From NCBI GenBank assembly GCA_003797895.1, contig RKQB01000010.1, forward strand, positions 124,001-188,000: 64,000 nucleotides of DNA. The letters are read 5' to 3'. Origin of the DNA: Cyclobacteriaceae bacterium YHN15 (GTDB lineage Bacteria; Bacteroidota; Bacteroidia; Cytophagales; Cyclobacteriaceae). The notes beneath the pieces were generated by a model. It was given only the letters and a program-made list of their open reading frames with translations, was not told where the DNA came from and did not search any database. A program made the translations under genes and the position numbers. Of the stretch, positions 9,065 to 18,441 are shown one piece after another; positions within the stretch are counted from its first letter, which is position 1; each line of letters starts with the position of its first letter.

Positions 9065-9907
9065 ATGCAGCAAATCAGGCAGATTAGAGTAGGGGATTTG
9101 GAATTTGACTGCCGGGTGGCAGGGGATCCGAAAAATCAGGCCATTATCCTGCTGCATGGCTTTCCGGAGACTTCTTTTATGTGGATCCGCCTGATGGATA
9201 AGCTGGCCGCTTTGGGATTTTACTGCCTGGCACCGGATATGCGGGGCTACAGTGCCCGTGCCTGCCCTAAGGGGGTAAAAAACTATACCGTAAAAAAGTT
9301 AAGTGAAGATATCCTGCATCTGGCCGATGCCATAGGGGCAGGTAAATTCCACCTGATCGGACATGATTGGGGGGCGGGGATAGGCTGGAATGTGGTCTAT
9401 CAGCATCCCGAAAGAATCCTCAGTTGGACAGCCCTATCGGTACCGCATTCCCGGGCACTGGGCAAGGCCATCAAAACAGATTCGGAACAAAAAAAGAAAA
9501 GCCGCTACATAGGCTGGTTCCTGTTCCCCTTTATTCCCGAAATCATCATCCGCAGGAATAATTTTGAAAAATTCAGAAAACTCTGGAAACACAGTTCCCC
9601 GGAAGAGTTAGAAAATTACCTTACCGTTTTTGGAAGAAAACACACCTTAACCGCCGCCCTGAATTATTACCGTGCCAATTTCAGGGGAGGAAACAAATGG
9701 CCCATTGGGGAAATTACCACTCCTACCTTATTGATCTGGGGAAAAAACGACCTGGCCATTGGTGCCGCGGCAGTGGCAAATAACCCCAAGTACATGAAAG
9801 GCGACTATACTTTCCTGGCCCTGGAGGGAGGGCATTGGCTGATGCAGACCAATTATGCGGAAGTGGAAAAAGCGGTGGTGGAGCATGTTACGAAATATAA
9901 AACGTAG
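9065..9907 (+). CDS. Alpha/beta hydrolase, epoxide-hydrolase-like
   Basis: A 280-residue alpha/beta-hydrolase with the oxyanion motif HGFPETSFMW near residues 31-40 and a nucleophile elbow GHDWGAG with Asp101. A likely acid is at Asp229 (WGKND) and the catalytic His at 257 (GGHW). An aspartate nucleophile in an HDWG context points to epoxide hydrolase or haloalkane dehalogenase rather than an esterase. HGFPE and the PDMRGYS motif favour epoxide hydrolase. There is no signal peptide, so it is cytoplasmic. It stands alone; the substrate cannot be told from sequence. Confidence 0.85.
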   Translation: MQQIRQIRVGDLEFDCRVAGDPKNQAIILLHGFPETSFMWIRLMDKLAALGFYCLAPDMRGYSARACPKGVKNYTVKKLSEDILHLADAIGAGKFHLIGHDWGAGIGWNVVYQHPERILSWTALSVPHSRALGKAIKTDSEQKKKSRYIGWFLFPFIPEIIIRRNNFEKFRKLWKHSSPEELENYLTVFGRKHTLTAALNYYRANFRGGNKWPIGEITTPTLLIWGKNDLAIGAAAVANNPKYMKGDYTFLALEGGHWLMQTNYAEVEKAVVEHVTKYKT

Positions 9908-10118
9908 GGGGTAATAGAACCCCAAAAAATATGTCGGCAGATACCATAAGGTCTGTGGTCAATGAGTCCAAGCTATTTCTTTCCCAAATTCAAAAAGACG
10001 GAAAACTTCCTAAGTAAATTGAAATAGCATTTATACTGTAAAAAACGTATTTTTAGGTGAAGCATGCATAAAATTTCAAACACCAAATAGGGAAGACTGA
10101 CTTCCGAAATTAATTACC

Positions 10119-10511
10119 ATGAAAATCCCTCAATCCTTAAGCATCAAAATATTGATTGGTATTACTGTTGCCGTTCTGGTATTCCATTTTTTGATTGTGT
10201 TAAAAATAATACCCTATGATATTGCATGGGGCGGAAGGTTGCAATCAGATCAGGAGATGTACGCTTTTGAATCTTTTTCGATTGTCGTCAGTCTCTTTTT
10301 CATTTACGTTCTTGCCCAAAAAGGGAATTTCGTCAAAGCTGTTTTTTCTGACAAAACCCTATCCGTGATCCTATGGATTTTCTTTGGGCTATTTGTACTG
10401 AATACTATTGGTAATATTTTGGCAAAGACAACATTTGAAAAATGGTTTGCATTGGTGACATTAATCAATGCTATGTTGCTTTGGAGGATTAATAGGCCAG
10501 CAATTCGATAA
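10119..10511 (+). CDS. Small four-helix integral membrane protein of unknown function
   Basis: A 130-residue protein with about four hydrophobic segments: residues 8-30, 50-66, 81-103 and 108-122. It has no catalytic motif I recognise. The last residues are basic (WRINRPAIR). Such proteins occur as uncharacterised genes in many Bacteroidota. It stands alone between the hydrolase and a decayed gene fragment. Confidence 0.7.
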   Translation: MKIPQSLSIKILIGITVAVLVFHFLIVLKIIPYDIAWGGRLQSDQEMYAFESFSIVVSLFFIYVLAQKGNFVKAVFSDKTLSVILWIFFGLFVLNTIGNILAKTTFEKWFALVTLINAMLLWRINRPAIR

Positions 10512-10724
10512 TAAGGTCGGTATTTTTTGATCACTTTAAAGTCTCATAGAGAATTAATATTGATGATTGGAAATGAGCCTGAATAGGATTATGTTTAAAT
10601 ATTGTATTAAAATCACAGTAATTGTTATTAATCCTTTTATAATCTCTGAATGAAATTTTCAGTCGTATTAACTAAGTTGAAATAGCTGAATCAGAAAAAT
10701 CATAATCATTTTCCATAAATATCC

Positions 10725-10898
10725 ATTACAAAAAAACGCATATTCTTCACCTTAGGATCAGGAAAGGCAGGAAAACATGTGATCCCTTACTTACTCGACC
10801 AAGGACATCGGGAGATGAATGTGGACCTGACAACATTGAAATATCCAGGAGTTGACAACCTGACAGCAGAGAGTTCCATTGCAGCTTTGGATGAGTAG
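10725..10898 (+). pseudogene. N-terminal remnant of an NAD(P)-dependent epimerase/dehydratase
   Basis: The frame reads ITKKRIFFTLGSGKAGKHV and then IPYLLDQGH, MNVDLTTLKYPGVDNL. This is the first beta-alpha-beta unit of an extended SDR, with a GxxGxxG-like glycine pattern. No ATG precedes it (ATT stands where the start should be), and the frame ends at 10896-10898 after about 57 codons. It is a dead gene fragment. The remainder of the gene is not found downstream, where palindromic repeats follow directly. Confidence 0.7.
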
Positions 10899-10944
10899 GA
10901 AGGAGGGAACGGCATCAAGTTTCTCCTACCTACGGCAGGCAGGC

Positions 10945-11325
10945 GTCATCCTGAGGTACGAAGGATCTCCAGCGGTCCTATTTATGTTTACTTCAATCAT
11001 TTGCGGAACCTCGGGAGATGCTTCTCCCGATAGTCATCGGGATCAGCATGACGTATGCTCCGATTTACGTCATCCCGAGGCACGAGGGATCTCCAGAGGT
11101 ACAATTAGACGGTTGAATTATTGGAAAAATATTTAGCCTTTTTGGTCAAAATTAATCTTTTCCGGGACTTTGGGAGACTCTTCTCCCGATAGCGATCGGG
11201 ATCAGGGTGACGCATGCTCCAATTTACGTCATTTTTGGCTAGGTCAATGGTATGGATAGAAGGGTGTAATTGCAAATTACACCCAGCAGCGGGCAAATTA
11301 CACCCAGCGCCGCTTGTCACCTTTG
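10945..11325. repeat. Cluster of palindromic intergenic repeats
   Basis: A unit GTCATCC(T/C)GAGG(T/C)ACGA(A/G)GG, followed by ATCTCCAG, occurs near 10947 and again near 11070. A second unit, with nested hairpins GGGAGA...TCTCCC and CCCGAT...ATCGGG and ending in a TGACG(T/C)ATGCTCC tail, occurs near 11011-11056 and 11170-11222. A third, the perfect palindrome GGGTGTAATT-GCA-AATTACACCC, starts near 11264 and is followed by a partial second copy (GCAAATTACACCCAGC). These look like REP-type dispersed elements. Confidence 0.6.
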
Positions 11326-11330
11326 CCGAT

Positions 11331-12182
11331 TCAGGAGGCAGCTCGATGGCCTTTTTTAAAGGAGAGGGGATTTTGTCCGGTGATTTTTTTGAAAGTGCGG
11401 TTGAAGTAACTCAAACTTTCGAATCCGCAATCGAAGCAGGTTTCGCTTACGTTTCGGTCCTGAAGCAGGAGTTTTTTGGCTTTATCGATTCTATAGTGGT
11501 TTACAAACTCAGTGAAAGTAAGGCGCGTCATTTTCTTGAAATAGCGGCAGAAGGCAGCCTCGCTCAGAAAGGTCAGTTGGGCGGCTTCGCGCACCTCGAG
11601 CTTCCGCTGGTAATTGCGGTCGATCAGCTCAAACACCCGCCTCAGACGCTCCTGATCTTTTTGGGTAAATTGGTTTTTTACAGGCGCATCATGCAGCAGG
11701 ACTTTATCAGAGGAGTCCATCAGTGCTTTAAGAATACTTAGTAGTTCCAAAAACAACTCAAAACCGGCATGGTTGGGCAGCTGCTTGATGCGCTTGCCGA
11801 GCGCTGTCTTGGCCCTTTCCCCAAAAGCGATGCCCTGTCGGGAGAGTTGGAACAGCTCATGTATGGCCTGAAGCTCGGGGGTGGCGGAATGGGCCCCTTG
11901 CAGAAAGTCCGGGCGTATATGCACGACCATTTTTTCATAGGGAGTCTTTACCCCATAGTCAAAGTTGAGGTGTGGGATATATGAGCCTATCAGGACCAGG
12001 TCACTGCCCTCAAAACGGGAAATATGCTCGCCCACATGCCTTGTTCCGCTCGCGCCATCAATGAATACCAATTCATACTCCGGATGAAAATGCCAGAAAA
12101 AGAAGTCGCTGAGGTTGGGGTTTACCATCAGGCAGAGGGAACTGTCGGTGGGGTGGGAGATTTCTTCAAGTTCGGTTTTCAT
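11331..12182 (-). CDS. AraC family transcriptional regulator
   Basis: A 283-residue regulator. The N-terminal half is a cupin-like sensor (WHFHPEYELVFIDGASGTRHVG). The C-terminal 100 residues carry the two helix-turn-helix units of AraC/XylS proteins, with the signature CFDCGFESLSYFNRTFKKITG followed by NPLSFKK. It is divergent from the dioxygenase-symporter-reductase operon starting at 12360 and separated from it by 177 bases, so it probably controls that operon in response to a small ligand, perhaps the transported substrate. The direction of control is not visible. Confidence 0.9.
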   Translation of the reverse strand: MKTELEEISHPTDSSLCLMVNPNLSDFFFWHFHPEYELVFIDGASGTRHVGEHISRFEGSDLVLIGSYIPHLNFDYGVKTPYEKMVVHIRPDFLQGAHSATPELQAIHELFQLSRQGIAFGERAKTALGKRIKQLPNHAGFELFLELLSILKALMDSSDKVLLHDAPVKNQFTQKDQERLRRVFELIDRNYQRKLEVREAAQLTFLSEAAFCRYFKKMTRLTFTEFVNHYRIDKAKKLLLQDRNVSETCFDCGFESLSYFNRTFKKITGQNPLSFKKGHRAAS

Positions 12183-12359
12183 GGGGCGGGGTAGCCTTAT
12201 TTTACACCTATTTTACAGAATGTTTGATTAAAATCAATGAAAAGGTCAAAATAATTCAAATTCTGGACAGAATACGACAAGCCTTGACCTTTGATTTGGC
12301 TTAGATTTGCTAAGCGCTACTTCAATATCATTCATATAGTTAATTACAAAAAACCTAAA
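12183..12359. promoter_or_regulatory. Divergent control region between AraC gene and PhyH operon
   Basis: This gap must carry both promoters and any AraC-family operator. An imperfect repeat AAGCCTTGACCTTTGA...TTAGATTTGCTAAGC is visible around 12280-12318, with an inner palindrome GCTTAG...CTAAGC. This is a candidate only. Confidence 0.35.
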
Positions 12360-13343
12360 ATGGAAGCCATGAAAAACATCCTCCTCGAAAGGGACAGCCC
12401 GAATAAAAACCATAAAGAAATTCCAGGTAATCCCTCCACTGCCACGAGCAGCAAAATCAAATTGAGCAACCGCTCCAACCAAGAACCTTTAAGGGTATTG
12501 AGTGAAGCAGATTGGAAATTCTGGATTGAAAACGGTTATGTAGTGGTCAAACAGGCCGTACCCCGGGAACAGGCGCTGAAGACCGCGGAATTTTTATGGG
12601 AGTTTGAGGAAAAAGATCCAAAGGATCCGGAAACCTGGTATGCTGCACCGCGCAGCGACATGCAAATGAAGGAACTCATAGGTACAGGTATGGTGGAAGT
12701 GTACAATAATCAGCACCTATGGAATAACAGACAGGTTCAGCGGGTTTACGATGCTTTTGTGGATGTATGGGGGACGGAAAAGCTCTGGGTGACCATTGAT
12801 CGTGCCAACCTGAACTTCCCGATGCGTCCGGGTCATGAATACAAAGGTTTTATACATTGGGATTACGATCCGGAAACCCGGCCGCAAAATGTTCAGGGCG
12901 TCCTGGCCCTGGCTGATCAGATGGATGAAAACATGGGTGGCTTTCAGTGTATACCTGAGTTGTACCGCAGCTATGATACCTGGAAGTTGACCCAGCCTGA
13001 GGACCGTGATCGCTTTAAGCCGGACATCTCCGGTCTTGAATCCCATATCGTCAAAGTGAAACTTGAGGCCGGAGACCTGCTGATATTCAACAGCACCCAA
13101 CCGCACGGCATTCGGCCCAACCTGTCCAAAGACAAAGTCCGTATTGCCCAGTACATCTCTATGATGCCGGCGGAAGAAGACAATGAAGAACTGCGCAATT
13201 GGAGAATAAATTCCTGGAAAAACCGGGTGGCCCCGGCTGGTTACGCCTTCCCGGGTGATCCCCGCAATTGGGAGCAAATCCGCTACGAGGTAGCTGAATT
13301 AAACGAACTGGGCAAGAAACTACTGGGTTTGGACCCTTGGTAA
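12360..13343 (+). CDS. Phytanoyl-CoA dioxygenase (PhyH) family oxygenase
   Basis: A Fe(II)/2-oxoglutarate-dependent oxygenase of about 327 residues. The facial triad is visible as H166-x-D168 (FIHWDYD) and a distal His near 248 (TQPHGIRPN), with an Arg further on for the 2-oxoglutarate carboxylate. I prefer the start at 12360 (MEAMKN) over the in-frame ATG at 12291, because the extra 23 residues overlap the divergent control region and look non-conserved. It is the first gene of an operon with a sodium/solute symporter and an SDR dehydrogenase, opposite an AraC regulator. That suggests hydroxylation of an imported small molecule, followed by oxidation. Substrate unknown. Confidence 0.85.
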   Translation: MEAMKNILLERDSPNKNHKEIPGNPSTATSSKIKLSNRSNQEPLRVLSEADWKFWIENGYVVVKQAVPREQALKTAEFLWEFEEKDPKDPETWYAAPRSDMQMKELIGTGMVEVYNNQHLWNNRQVQRVYDAFVDVWGTEKLWVTIDRANLNFPMRPGHEYKGFIHWDYDPETRPQNVQGVLALADQMDENMGGFQCIPELYRSYDTWKLTQPEDRDRFKPDISGLESHIVKVKLEAGDLLIFNSTQPHGIRPNLSKDKVRIAQYISMMPAEEDNEELRNWRINSWKNRVAPAGYAFPGDPRNWEQIRYEVAELNELGKKLLGLDPW

Positions 13344-13457
13344 TCAGGCAGCTATCTTTCCTAAAATATTGCCAGTGGCATTAATCTGTCACTGGCCTTT
13401 TATATATTGAGGCTTCTTGTTGGATTGTTTTAAACCCATAAAAACCAATAATAAAAT

Positions 13458-15149
13458 ATGTTAGCAAATATGAGCCCTTGGGATCTTTCCATCATTGCGG
13501 CTTACTTCGGGGTAGTCCTATGGATTGCCTGGTGGGTCTCCAAAGGTGGAGGTTCCGGACACAAAAAAGAGCTGGATGCGACTGATTACTTTCTGGCCGG
13601 CAAAAGTGAAGGCTGGTTTGTAATTGGTGCTTCCTTGTTTTCTTCCAATATCGGTTCAGAGATCATTTTGGGGGTTTCCGGTGCCGGGGCACGGGGTGAA
13701 ATGCCACAAGCCAACTTTGAGATCCTGGCCTCTTTGATTCTTATTTTGCTCGGCTGGGTTTTTGTGCCCTTCTACCTGCGCACGGGGGTGTATACCATGC
13801 CGGAGTTTCTTGAAAAACGTTATTCCAAAGCCTGTAGAAATTACCTTTCAGTGGTGTCCATAGTTGCCTATGTGCTCACCAAAATTTCCCTGATTATCTT
13901 TTCAGGTGCCCTGGTTTTCGAGACTATGGGCATTCCCTTTTGGACCGGGGCGATCATTACCGTATTTGCCACCGGATTTTATACCGTCTTGGGCGGACTC
14001 AGGGCGGTCATCTACACCGACATGATTCAGGCCTTTATATTGCTGGCCGGTACGGCTGCGGTAACCTATTTCGGGCTTGGGCAATTGGGCGGCTGGAACG
14101 CGATGATTGATATTATTGCCACAGCTGCTGCGGATGATCCGAACAAATTGCCACCGGAGGATTTTTTCAACCTATGGCGGCCTTTCTCCGATACCGACTA
14201 CCCCTGGACGGGCATGCTCTTTGGCGCACCGATTTTGGGGGTTTGGTACTGGTGTACCGACCAGTTTATAGTACAGCGCACGCTTTCGGCAAAAGATATC
14301 AGCAATGCCCGTAAAGGGACTATTTTTGCGGGATTTTTGAAGCTGTTGCCGGTGTTCCTGTTTTTTGTGCCAGGGGTAATCGGTTATGCCCTGGTCCAAA
14401 AAGGCATGTTGGACCTTTCCCTTGACAATCCCGATCAGGTGCTTCCGGCCATGATTACAGGCTTTTTGCCCGTGGGGATCAAAGGTATTGCCATAGCGGG
14501 TTTGTTGGCGGCATTGATGAGTTCACTGTCCTCCGCCTTCAACTCTTCCTCGACTTTGTTTACTATTGATTTTTACCGCGAAAGCCGCCCTAAAGCCTCA
14601 GAAAAAGAATTGGTAAGGGTAGGGCAAATTGCCACAGTGGTTTTGGTGCTGGTGAGTTTGGGTTGGATACCCTTTATGCGTACCCTGATGGGCGGGGGGA
14701 TATTCCACTACCTGCAAAGCATTCAGGCCTACATTTCGCCTCCCATCGCCGCAGTATTTCTATTGGGGCTGTACTTCCGTTGGATCAATGCTACGGGAGC
14801 GATTGTGGCTTTGTGGACCGGATTTGGCTTAGGGATTTTGAGACTGGTCACGGAATTTATGAGCAAGGAAGGCATCATTACTATTAGCCAAGGTTCCCTG
14901 TTGGATCTATTGCTTGGGATCAATTTCCTTCACTTTGCCTTAATCCTTTTCCTGTTTTGTGGCATTTTAATGATGCTGGTGAGTAAATTGGGCACGCAAC
15001 AATCGGATGAGGCCCTTCGCCTCACCACATTCCAGCCCGGTGAAACAGCCTTTAAATTTAAAGTGTCCAGGGATGGCATACTCACCATTGCCCTGATCCT
15101 TTTGGTGCTGTTCCTGTGGGTTTTATTCAGCCCTTGGGGAATAGGGTAG
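13458..15149 (+). CDS. Sodium:solute symporter (SSS family)
   Basis: A 563-residue inner-membrane transporter with about 14 hydrophobic segments. The early part holds a DYFLAGKSEGWFVIGASLFSSNIGSE-like region typical of SGLT/SSS carriers, with sodium-site serines, and mid-protein there is the ALMSSLSSAFNSSSTLF stretch seen in this family. It imports a sugar or related organic solute with Na+. Its position 114 bases after the dioxygenase and 64 bases before the SDR gene supports one operon and a shared substrate. Confidence 0.9.
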   Translation: MLANMSPWDLSIIAAYFGVVLWIAWWVSKGGGSGHKKELDATDYFLAGKSEGWFVIGASLFSSNIGSEIILGVSGAGARGEMPQANFEILASLILILLGWVFVPFYLRTGVYTMPEFLEKRYSKACRNYLSVVSIVAYVLTKISLIIFSGALVFETMGIPFWTGAIITVFATGFYTVLGGLRAVIYTDMIQAFILLAGTAAVTYFGLGQLGGWNAMIDIIATAAADDPNKLPPEDFFNLWRPFSDTDYPWTGMLFGAPILGVWYWCTDQFIVQRTLSAKDISNARKGTIFAGFLKLLPVFLFFVPGVIGYALVQKGMLDLSLDNPDQVLPAMITGFLPVGIKGIAIAGLLAALMSSLSSAFNSSSTLFTIDFYRESRPKASEKELVRVGQIATVVLVLVSLGWIPFMRTLMGGGIFHYLQSIQAYISPPIAAVFLLGLYFRWINATGAIVALWTGFGLGILRLVTEFMSKEGIITISQGSLLDLLLGINFLHFALILFLFCGILMMLVSKLGTQQSDEALRLTTFQPGETAFKFKVSRDGILTIALILLVLFLWVLFSPWGIG

Positions 15150-15213
15150 AGGGTAAGGAGGTTATAACCGGTTAGGATTTAATTCAAATCAGCAAGCTTT
15201 AATTGATAAACAT

Positions 15214-16008
15214 ATGGATTTACAACTCAAAAATAAACGCGCATTTGTATCCGGCTCAACAGGTGGTATAGGGCTGGCTATTGCCAAAGTCCTGGTTGCA
15301 GAAGGGGCCGAAGTCATCCTGAACGGACGCACCCAGGCCCGGATTGATCAGGCCATAGCCCGGTTAAGCAGTGAAGTTTCCGGGGCCAAGCTTAGGGGCA
15401 TTCCGGCTGATTTTGCCGATCCTGCTTCAGTGGAATCCTTATTGGACAAGCTGGGCTCCGTGGATATTTTGATCAATAATGTGGGCATTTTTACCTCCCA
15501 GTCTTTTGCGGATACTTCAGATGCCGATTGGTACCAGATGTTTGAGGTGAATGTCATGAGCGGGGTCCGCTTGTCACGCGCCGTACTGCCGGGGATGCTG
15601 AAGCGCAATTGGGGGCGAATCCTGTTTGTATCCAGTGAATGTGCCATGCTGGTACCGGAAGACCTGATTGCCTACAGTACCACCAAAGCCGCCATGTTGG
15701 CTGTTTCCCGTGGTCTTGCCCAGACCACCAAAGGCAGTGCCGTGACCGTAAATGCTGTGCTTCCGGGTTCCACCTTATCGGAAGGGGCAGAACGGTTTTT
15801 GCAGACCGTAGCGGAAAATGAGCAGATCAGTGAAAAGGAAGTGGCTGAAAATTTCTTCAAAAACGTGCGCACCAGCTCTTTAATTCAGCGCTTTACCAGT
15901 ACCGAAGAGATTGCCAATACCCTTGCCTACCTTTGCAGTCCATTGGCATCTGCGACCAATGGTGCGGCCATCAAACTGGAAGGCGGATCAGTCCCAGGGA
16001 TATTGTGA
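15214..16008 (+). CDS. Short-chain dehydrogenase/reductase (SDR)
   Basis: A 264-residue classical SDR with the cofactor motif GSTGGIG near residue 15, the structural NNVG motif near residue 90, a catalytic serine in VSSECAM, and YxxxK as Tyr154-Lys158 (YSTTK). It oxidises or reduces a hydroxyl or carbonyl group with NAD(P). As the last gene of the PhyH-symporter-SDR operon it may act on the hydroxylated product. The C-terminus (LEGGSVPGIL) matches SDR proteins of the 3-oxoacyl-ACP-reductase-like group, but that does not fix the substrate. Confidence 0.9.
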   Translation: MDLQLKNKRAFVSGSTGGIGLAIAKVLVAEGAEVILNGRTQARIDQAIARLSSEVSGAKLRGIPADFADPASVESLLDKLGSVDILINNVGIFTSQSFADTSDADWYQMFEVNVMSGVRLSRAVLPGMLKRNWGRILFVSSECAMLVPEDLIAYSTTKAAMLAVSRGLAQTTKGSAVTVNAVLPGSTLSEGAERFLQTVAENEQISEKEVAENFFKNVRTSSLIQRFTSTEEIANTLAYLCSPLASATNGAAIKLEGGSVPGIL

Positions 16009-16041
16009 TGAATTGGCTTCAGGGAGGCTGACCTGAAATAC

Positions 16042-16130
16042 CTGGTATCTGCCTATGATCTTCTGAATCTATCCATCGCAAACCCTAAGTCCAGGGAATA
16101 ACCGGCACTTTCCATGGGAGGTGAAAAGGG
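16042..16130 (+). pseudogene. Remnant of a HipA kinase C-terminal region
   Basis: The frame reads LVSAYDLLNLSIANPKSRE, a stop, then PALSMGGEKG. It aligns with LAPAYDLLNVTIANPEDKE and MALSMGGKR of the HipT-like kinase at 19169-20113, including the catalytic-core AYDLLN motif. The in-frame stop at 16099-16101 and the lack of flanking coding sequence show that this is dead. It is a trace of a further Hip module 3 kb upstream of the intact ones. Confidence 0.7.
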
Positions 16131-16181
16131 CAGTTTTTATTGATACAATACTGTCTCTTATTTTGCTTGCATTGAAGTTAC

Positions 16182-17312
16182 TTAATTCGACCGCTTTTCA
16201 CCTTTTTCATAAATTACATTCGAACGCCCTACAATTAATGAATCTAATTTTCCAATGTTAATATCGTCTTTGTTGGTATAAGCAAATCTATTTAAAACAT
16301 ACCTCATCGTGTTGAGTCTGGCTCGTTTTTTACAGTTTGATTTAATTACAATCCAAGGCGCATCTGAAGTGTCTGAATAGAAGAACATTTTTTCTTTAGC
16401 ATCAGTATAATCATCCCATTTGTTCAATGAAGCTTTATCAATTGGTGATAATTTCCATTGTTTCAATGGATGATTTTCCCTGTCGTTAAATCTTCTTTTT
16501 TGTTCATCTTTACTAACAGAAAACCAAAATTTAAATAGATATATTCCACTTCGAATTAAGTTGCGTTCCAATTCCGGAACTTCACGCATAAACTCCAAAT
16601 ATTCATCATCATTACAAAATTCCATTACTTTTTCTACGCCGGCTCTGTTGTACCAAGAGCGGTCGAATAGGACAATTTCTCCTTTAGAGGGAAAATGTTT
16701 GATATACCTCTGAAAATACCATTGCCCTTTTTCCTCATCCGTTGGTTTCTCCAAAGCAACAACTCTTGCACCTCTCGGATTAAGATGTTCCATCAAGCGC
16801 TTTATTGTTCCTCCCTTTCCGGCGGCATCTCTTCCTTCAAATAAAATCACAACTCGGGCACCGGTTTCTTTGACCCATGATTGAAGTTTTAATAATTCTA
16901 CCTGTAGTTTATACTTTTGTTTTTCGTAGTTTTTTCTGGACATCAGATATTCATAGGGATATCCGCCTTGATGCCAAAGTTTTGATAAAACCTCATCAGG
17001 ATGTTTCTGAATCTGATTATTTTCCAATTCGTCTCTTAATAGCCTTAAGACCTCTTTTTTATCTTCCTCAGAGAATTTTTCCAGATAGTCTTTTAGAGAC
17101 CTTTTCTTATTGTTAGGCTTACCAAAAATATCTTCAATTACAGCAACTTCTTTTTCAAGCTTGGCTTCATGGATCACTTCAATTGTGTTGTTTTGAATCT
17201 GGTAAGGGCTTTTTCCTTTTATAACGTCTCCAGATGAAACTTTTCTTGGCTTTGCTAAAGTTGACTTGGTTTTTGGAGAACTTGTCTCTTGTTTGGTTAT
17301 TTTCTTTTCCAT
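16182..17312 (-). CDS. ppk2: Polyphosphate kinase 2 family protein
   Basis: The 376-residue protein has a PPK2 core with the Walker A GRDAAGKGG near residues 158-166, a Walker B/lid segment (LFDRSWYNRAGVE), and the FNDR/HPLKQWKLSP region typical of PPK2. PPK2 enzymes use polyphosphate to phosphorylate nucleoside di- or monophosphates (or the reverse), balancing GTP/ATP pools. The first 75 residues are a lysine-rich, low-complexity extension that the core family does not need, followed by a short helical segment. Cytoplasmic, single gene. Confidence 0.9.
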   Translation of the reverse strand: MEKKITKQETSSPKTKSTLAKPRKVSSGDVIKGKSPYQIQNNTIEVIHEAKLEKEVAVIEDIFGKPNNKKRSLKDYLEKFSEEDKKEVLRLLRDELENNQIQKHPDEVLSKLWHQGGYPYEYLMSRKNYEKQKYKLQVELLKLQSWVKETGARVVILFEGRDAAGKGGTIKRLMEHLNPRGARVVALEKPTDEEKGQWYFQRYIKHFPSKGEIVLFDRSWYNRAGVEKVMEFCNDDEYLEFMREVPELERNLIRSGIYLFKFWFSVSKDEQKRRFNDRENHPLKQWKLSPIDKASLNKWDDYTDAKEKMFFYSDTSDAPWIVIKSNCKKRARLNTMRYVLNRFAYTNKDDINIGKLDSLIVGRSNVIYEKGEKRSN

Positions 17313-17547
17313 TTCACTTGTTTACATTTTATTTCTGTGATCACTATAAAATGCGCAAGTTACAACCCATACCACCAAGGAAAAATGATATTAGTCAGCT
17401 TATTTAGGGTTTTGTTCAGTGAGAATAAGGATTGGGCAGCATTTAATATTTCCTGGAGGCTGCCTATGACTAATAGCCACTAAGGTCTGTTTGTCCAAAA
17501 ACTTCCGTTCGTTTGATCCATTGGTGCCAATTGGATTTGAGCCTACA

Positions 17548-17578
17548 GAAAAGGCCATCAATTTCAGATGGCCTTTTC
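17548..17578. terminator. Rho-independent terminator (bidirectional form)
   Basis: GAAAAGGCCATC at 17548-17559 pairs perfectly with GATGGCCTTTTC at 17567-17578 across a 7-base loop, with T-runs on either strand. It lies 26 bases beyond the stop of the lipoprotein gene at 17604 and ends that transcript. Confidence 0.8.
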
Positions 17579-17603
17579 AATAATTTATTTATCAACTTAT
17601 ATT

Positions 17604-18032
17604 TTAGTCACCTGCACTTAAAGAATAACTTCCGTCTCCATTAAATGAGGTCAGCGTAATGGTAACAGTCCAATTTCCAGGTTCACCAGCGTCTGTTACC
17701 CCATCAATAGAATCAGGTTCAATTCCACCATTCAAAGTTCTGTCAAGTACTATAGCCCCATTAGCATCTGCAACTATAATTTGGAATTTTCCAGATACTG
17801 TCGCAGTAATGTCAGCGTTATAATTGGCAGTTGTCAAGTTATTTGTCCAATTAATTATTCTTGAGCCATTTCCGCCATTGCCTGTAAAATCTCCACCAAT
17901 ATCTCCAGAAGGGCCTTCGTTAACGGTAATATTTGCAGTTGGTCCATCATCATCTGAACAAGAGGTAAATGTTCCAATGAATAGGGTCATTGCGATAAAA
18001 ATTGTAGGTAATTTGAAATTTAAGTTTTTCAT
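17604..18032 (-). CDS. Small secreted lipoprotein
   Basis: A 142-residue protein with a signal peptide and lipobox (TFTSC, Cys near residue 26), followed by an acidic DDDG linker and a beta-rich domain (SGKFQIIVADANG, GEPGNWTVTITLTSFNGDGSYSL). The domain looks like a pre-peptidase or jelly-roll fold that binds partners at the cell surface. It is likely exported and lipid-anchored. Function unknown. It is a single gene with its own terminator. Confidence 0.8.
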   Translation of the reverse strand: MKNLNFKLPTIFIAMTLFIGTFTSCSDDDGPTANITVNEGPSGDIGGDFTGNGGNGSRIINWTNNLTTANYNADITATVSGKFQIIVADANGAIVLDRTLNGGIEPDSIDGVTDAGEPGNWTVTITLTSFNGDGSYSLSAGD

Positions 18033-18254
18033 TTTTTATTAATTTTTGTTATTCATTCTTATTTAAAACAATTAAGTCTATAAAATTCCCAGTCTTTAAA
18101 AACGTAATTATTATAAATTTATTTTTAATACTATCTTAATTTGTTCAAAATACAGCTACGTTTTGCCGCTTTGTGAAGGGAGGGATTTTTAGCTTAATTC
18201 GTGAATCCATCTTACACTAAAGATACTAATTTGAAATAGAATGTTCTTTTACCT

Positions 18255-18341
18255 GTTGACTTTCTCAAAGAAAAAAGAGTCTTGGAAAAAATGGGTGGAA
18301 CACGCGGTTATTGGCAAGTGAAAGCTACCAAAGAAGATTAA
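18255..18341 (+). pseudogene. C-terminal remnant of a winged-helix protein
   Basis: The frame VDFLKEKRVLEKMGGTRGYWQV, then KATKED and a stop at 18339-18341, looks like the last helix and wing of a winged-helix domain, as found at the C-termini of Fic or RecG-related ATP-binding regulators. There is no upstream coding sequence in the frame. It may be the last trace of a gene related to the nearby orphan operator at 18442. Confidence 0.45.
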
Positions 18342-18441
18342 GTTCGGAAGAAATGCAATTTCAGTTCGAAGAATGCAACCTTAAATTCGTAATAAATCAA
18401 TTCCAGTAAAAAAAATAGTCAAAAAGTTCGGAGAAAATTAT

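Noticed and set aside
11214..11741. 175-codon frame opposite the AraC gene
   Set aside because: It is the antisense shadow of the AraC regulator and of the palindromic repeats.
12717..13277. 186-codon frame on the minus strand in the PhyH gene
   Set aside because: Shadow of a well supported gene with all PhyH motifs.
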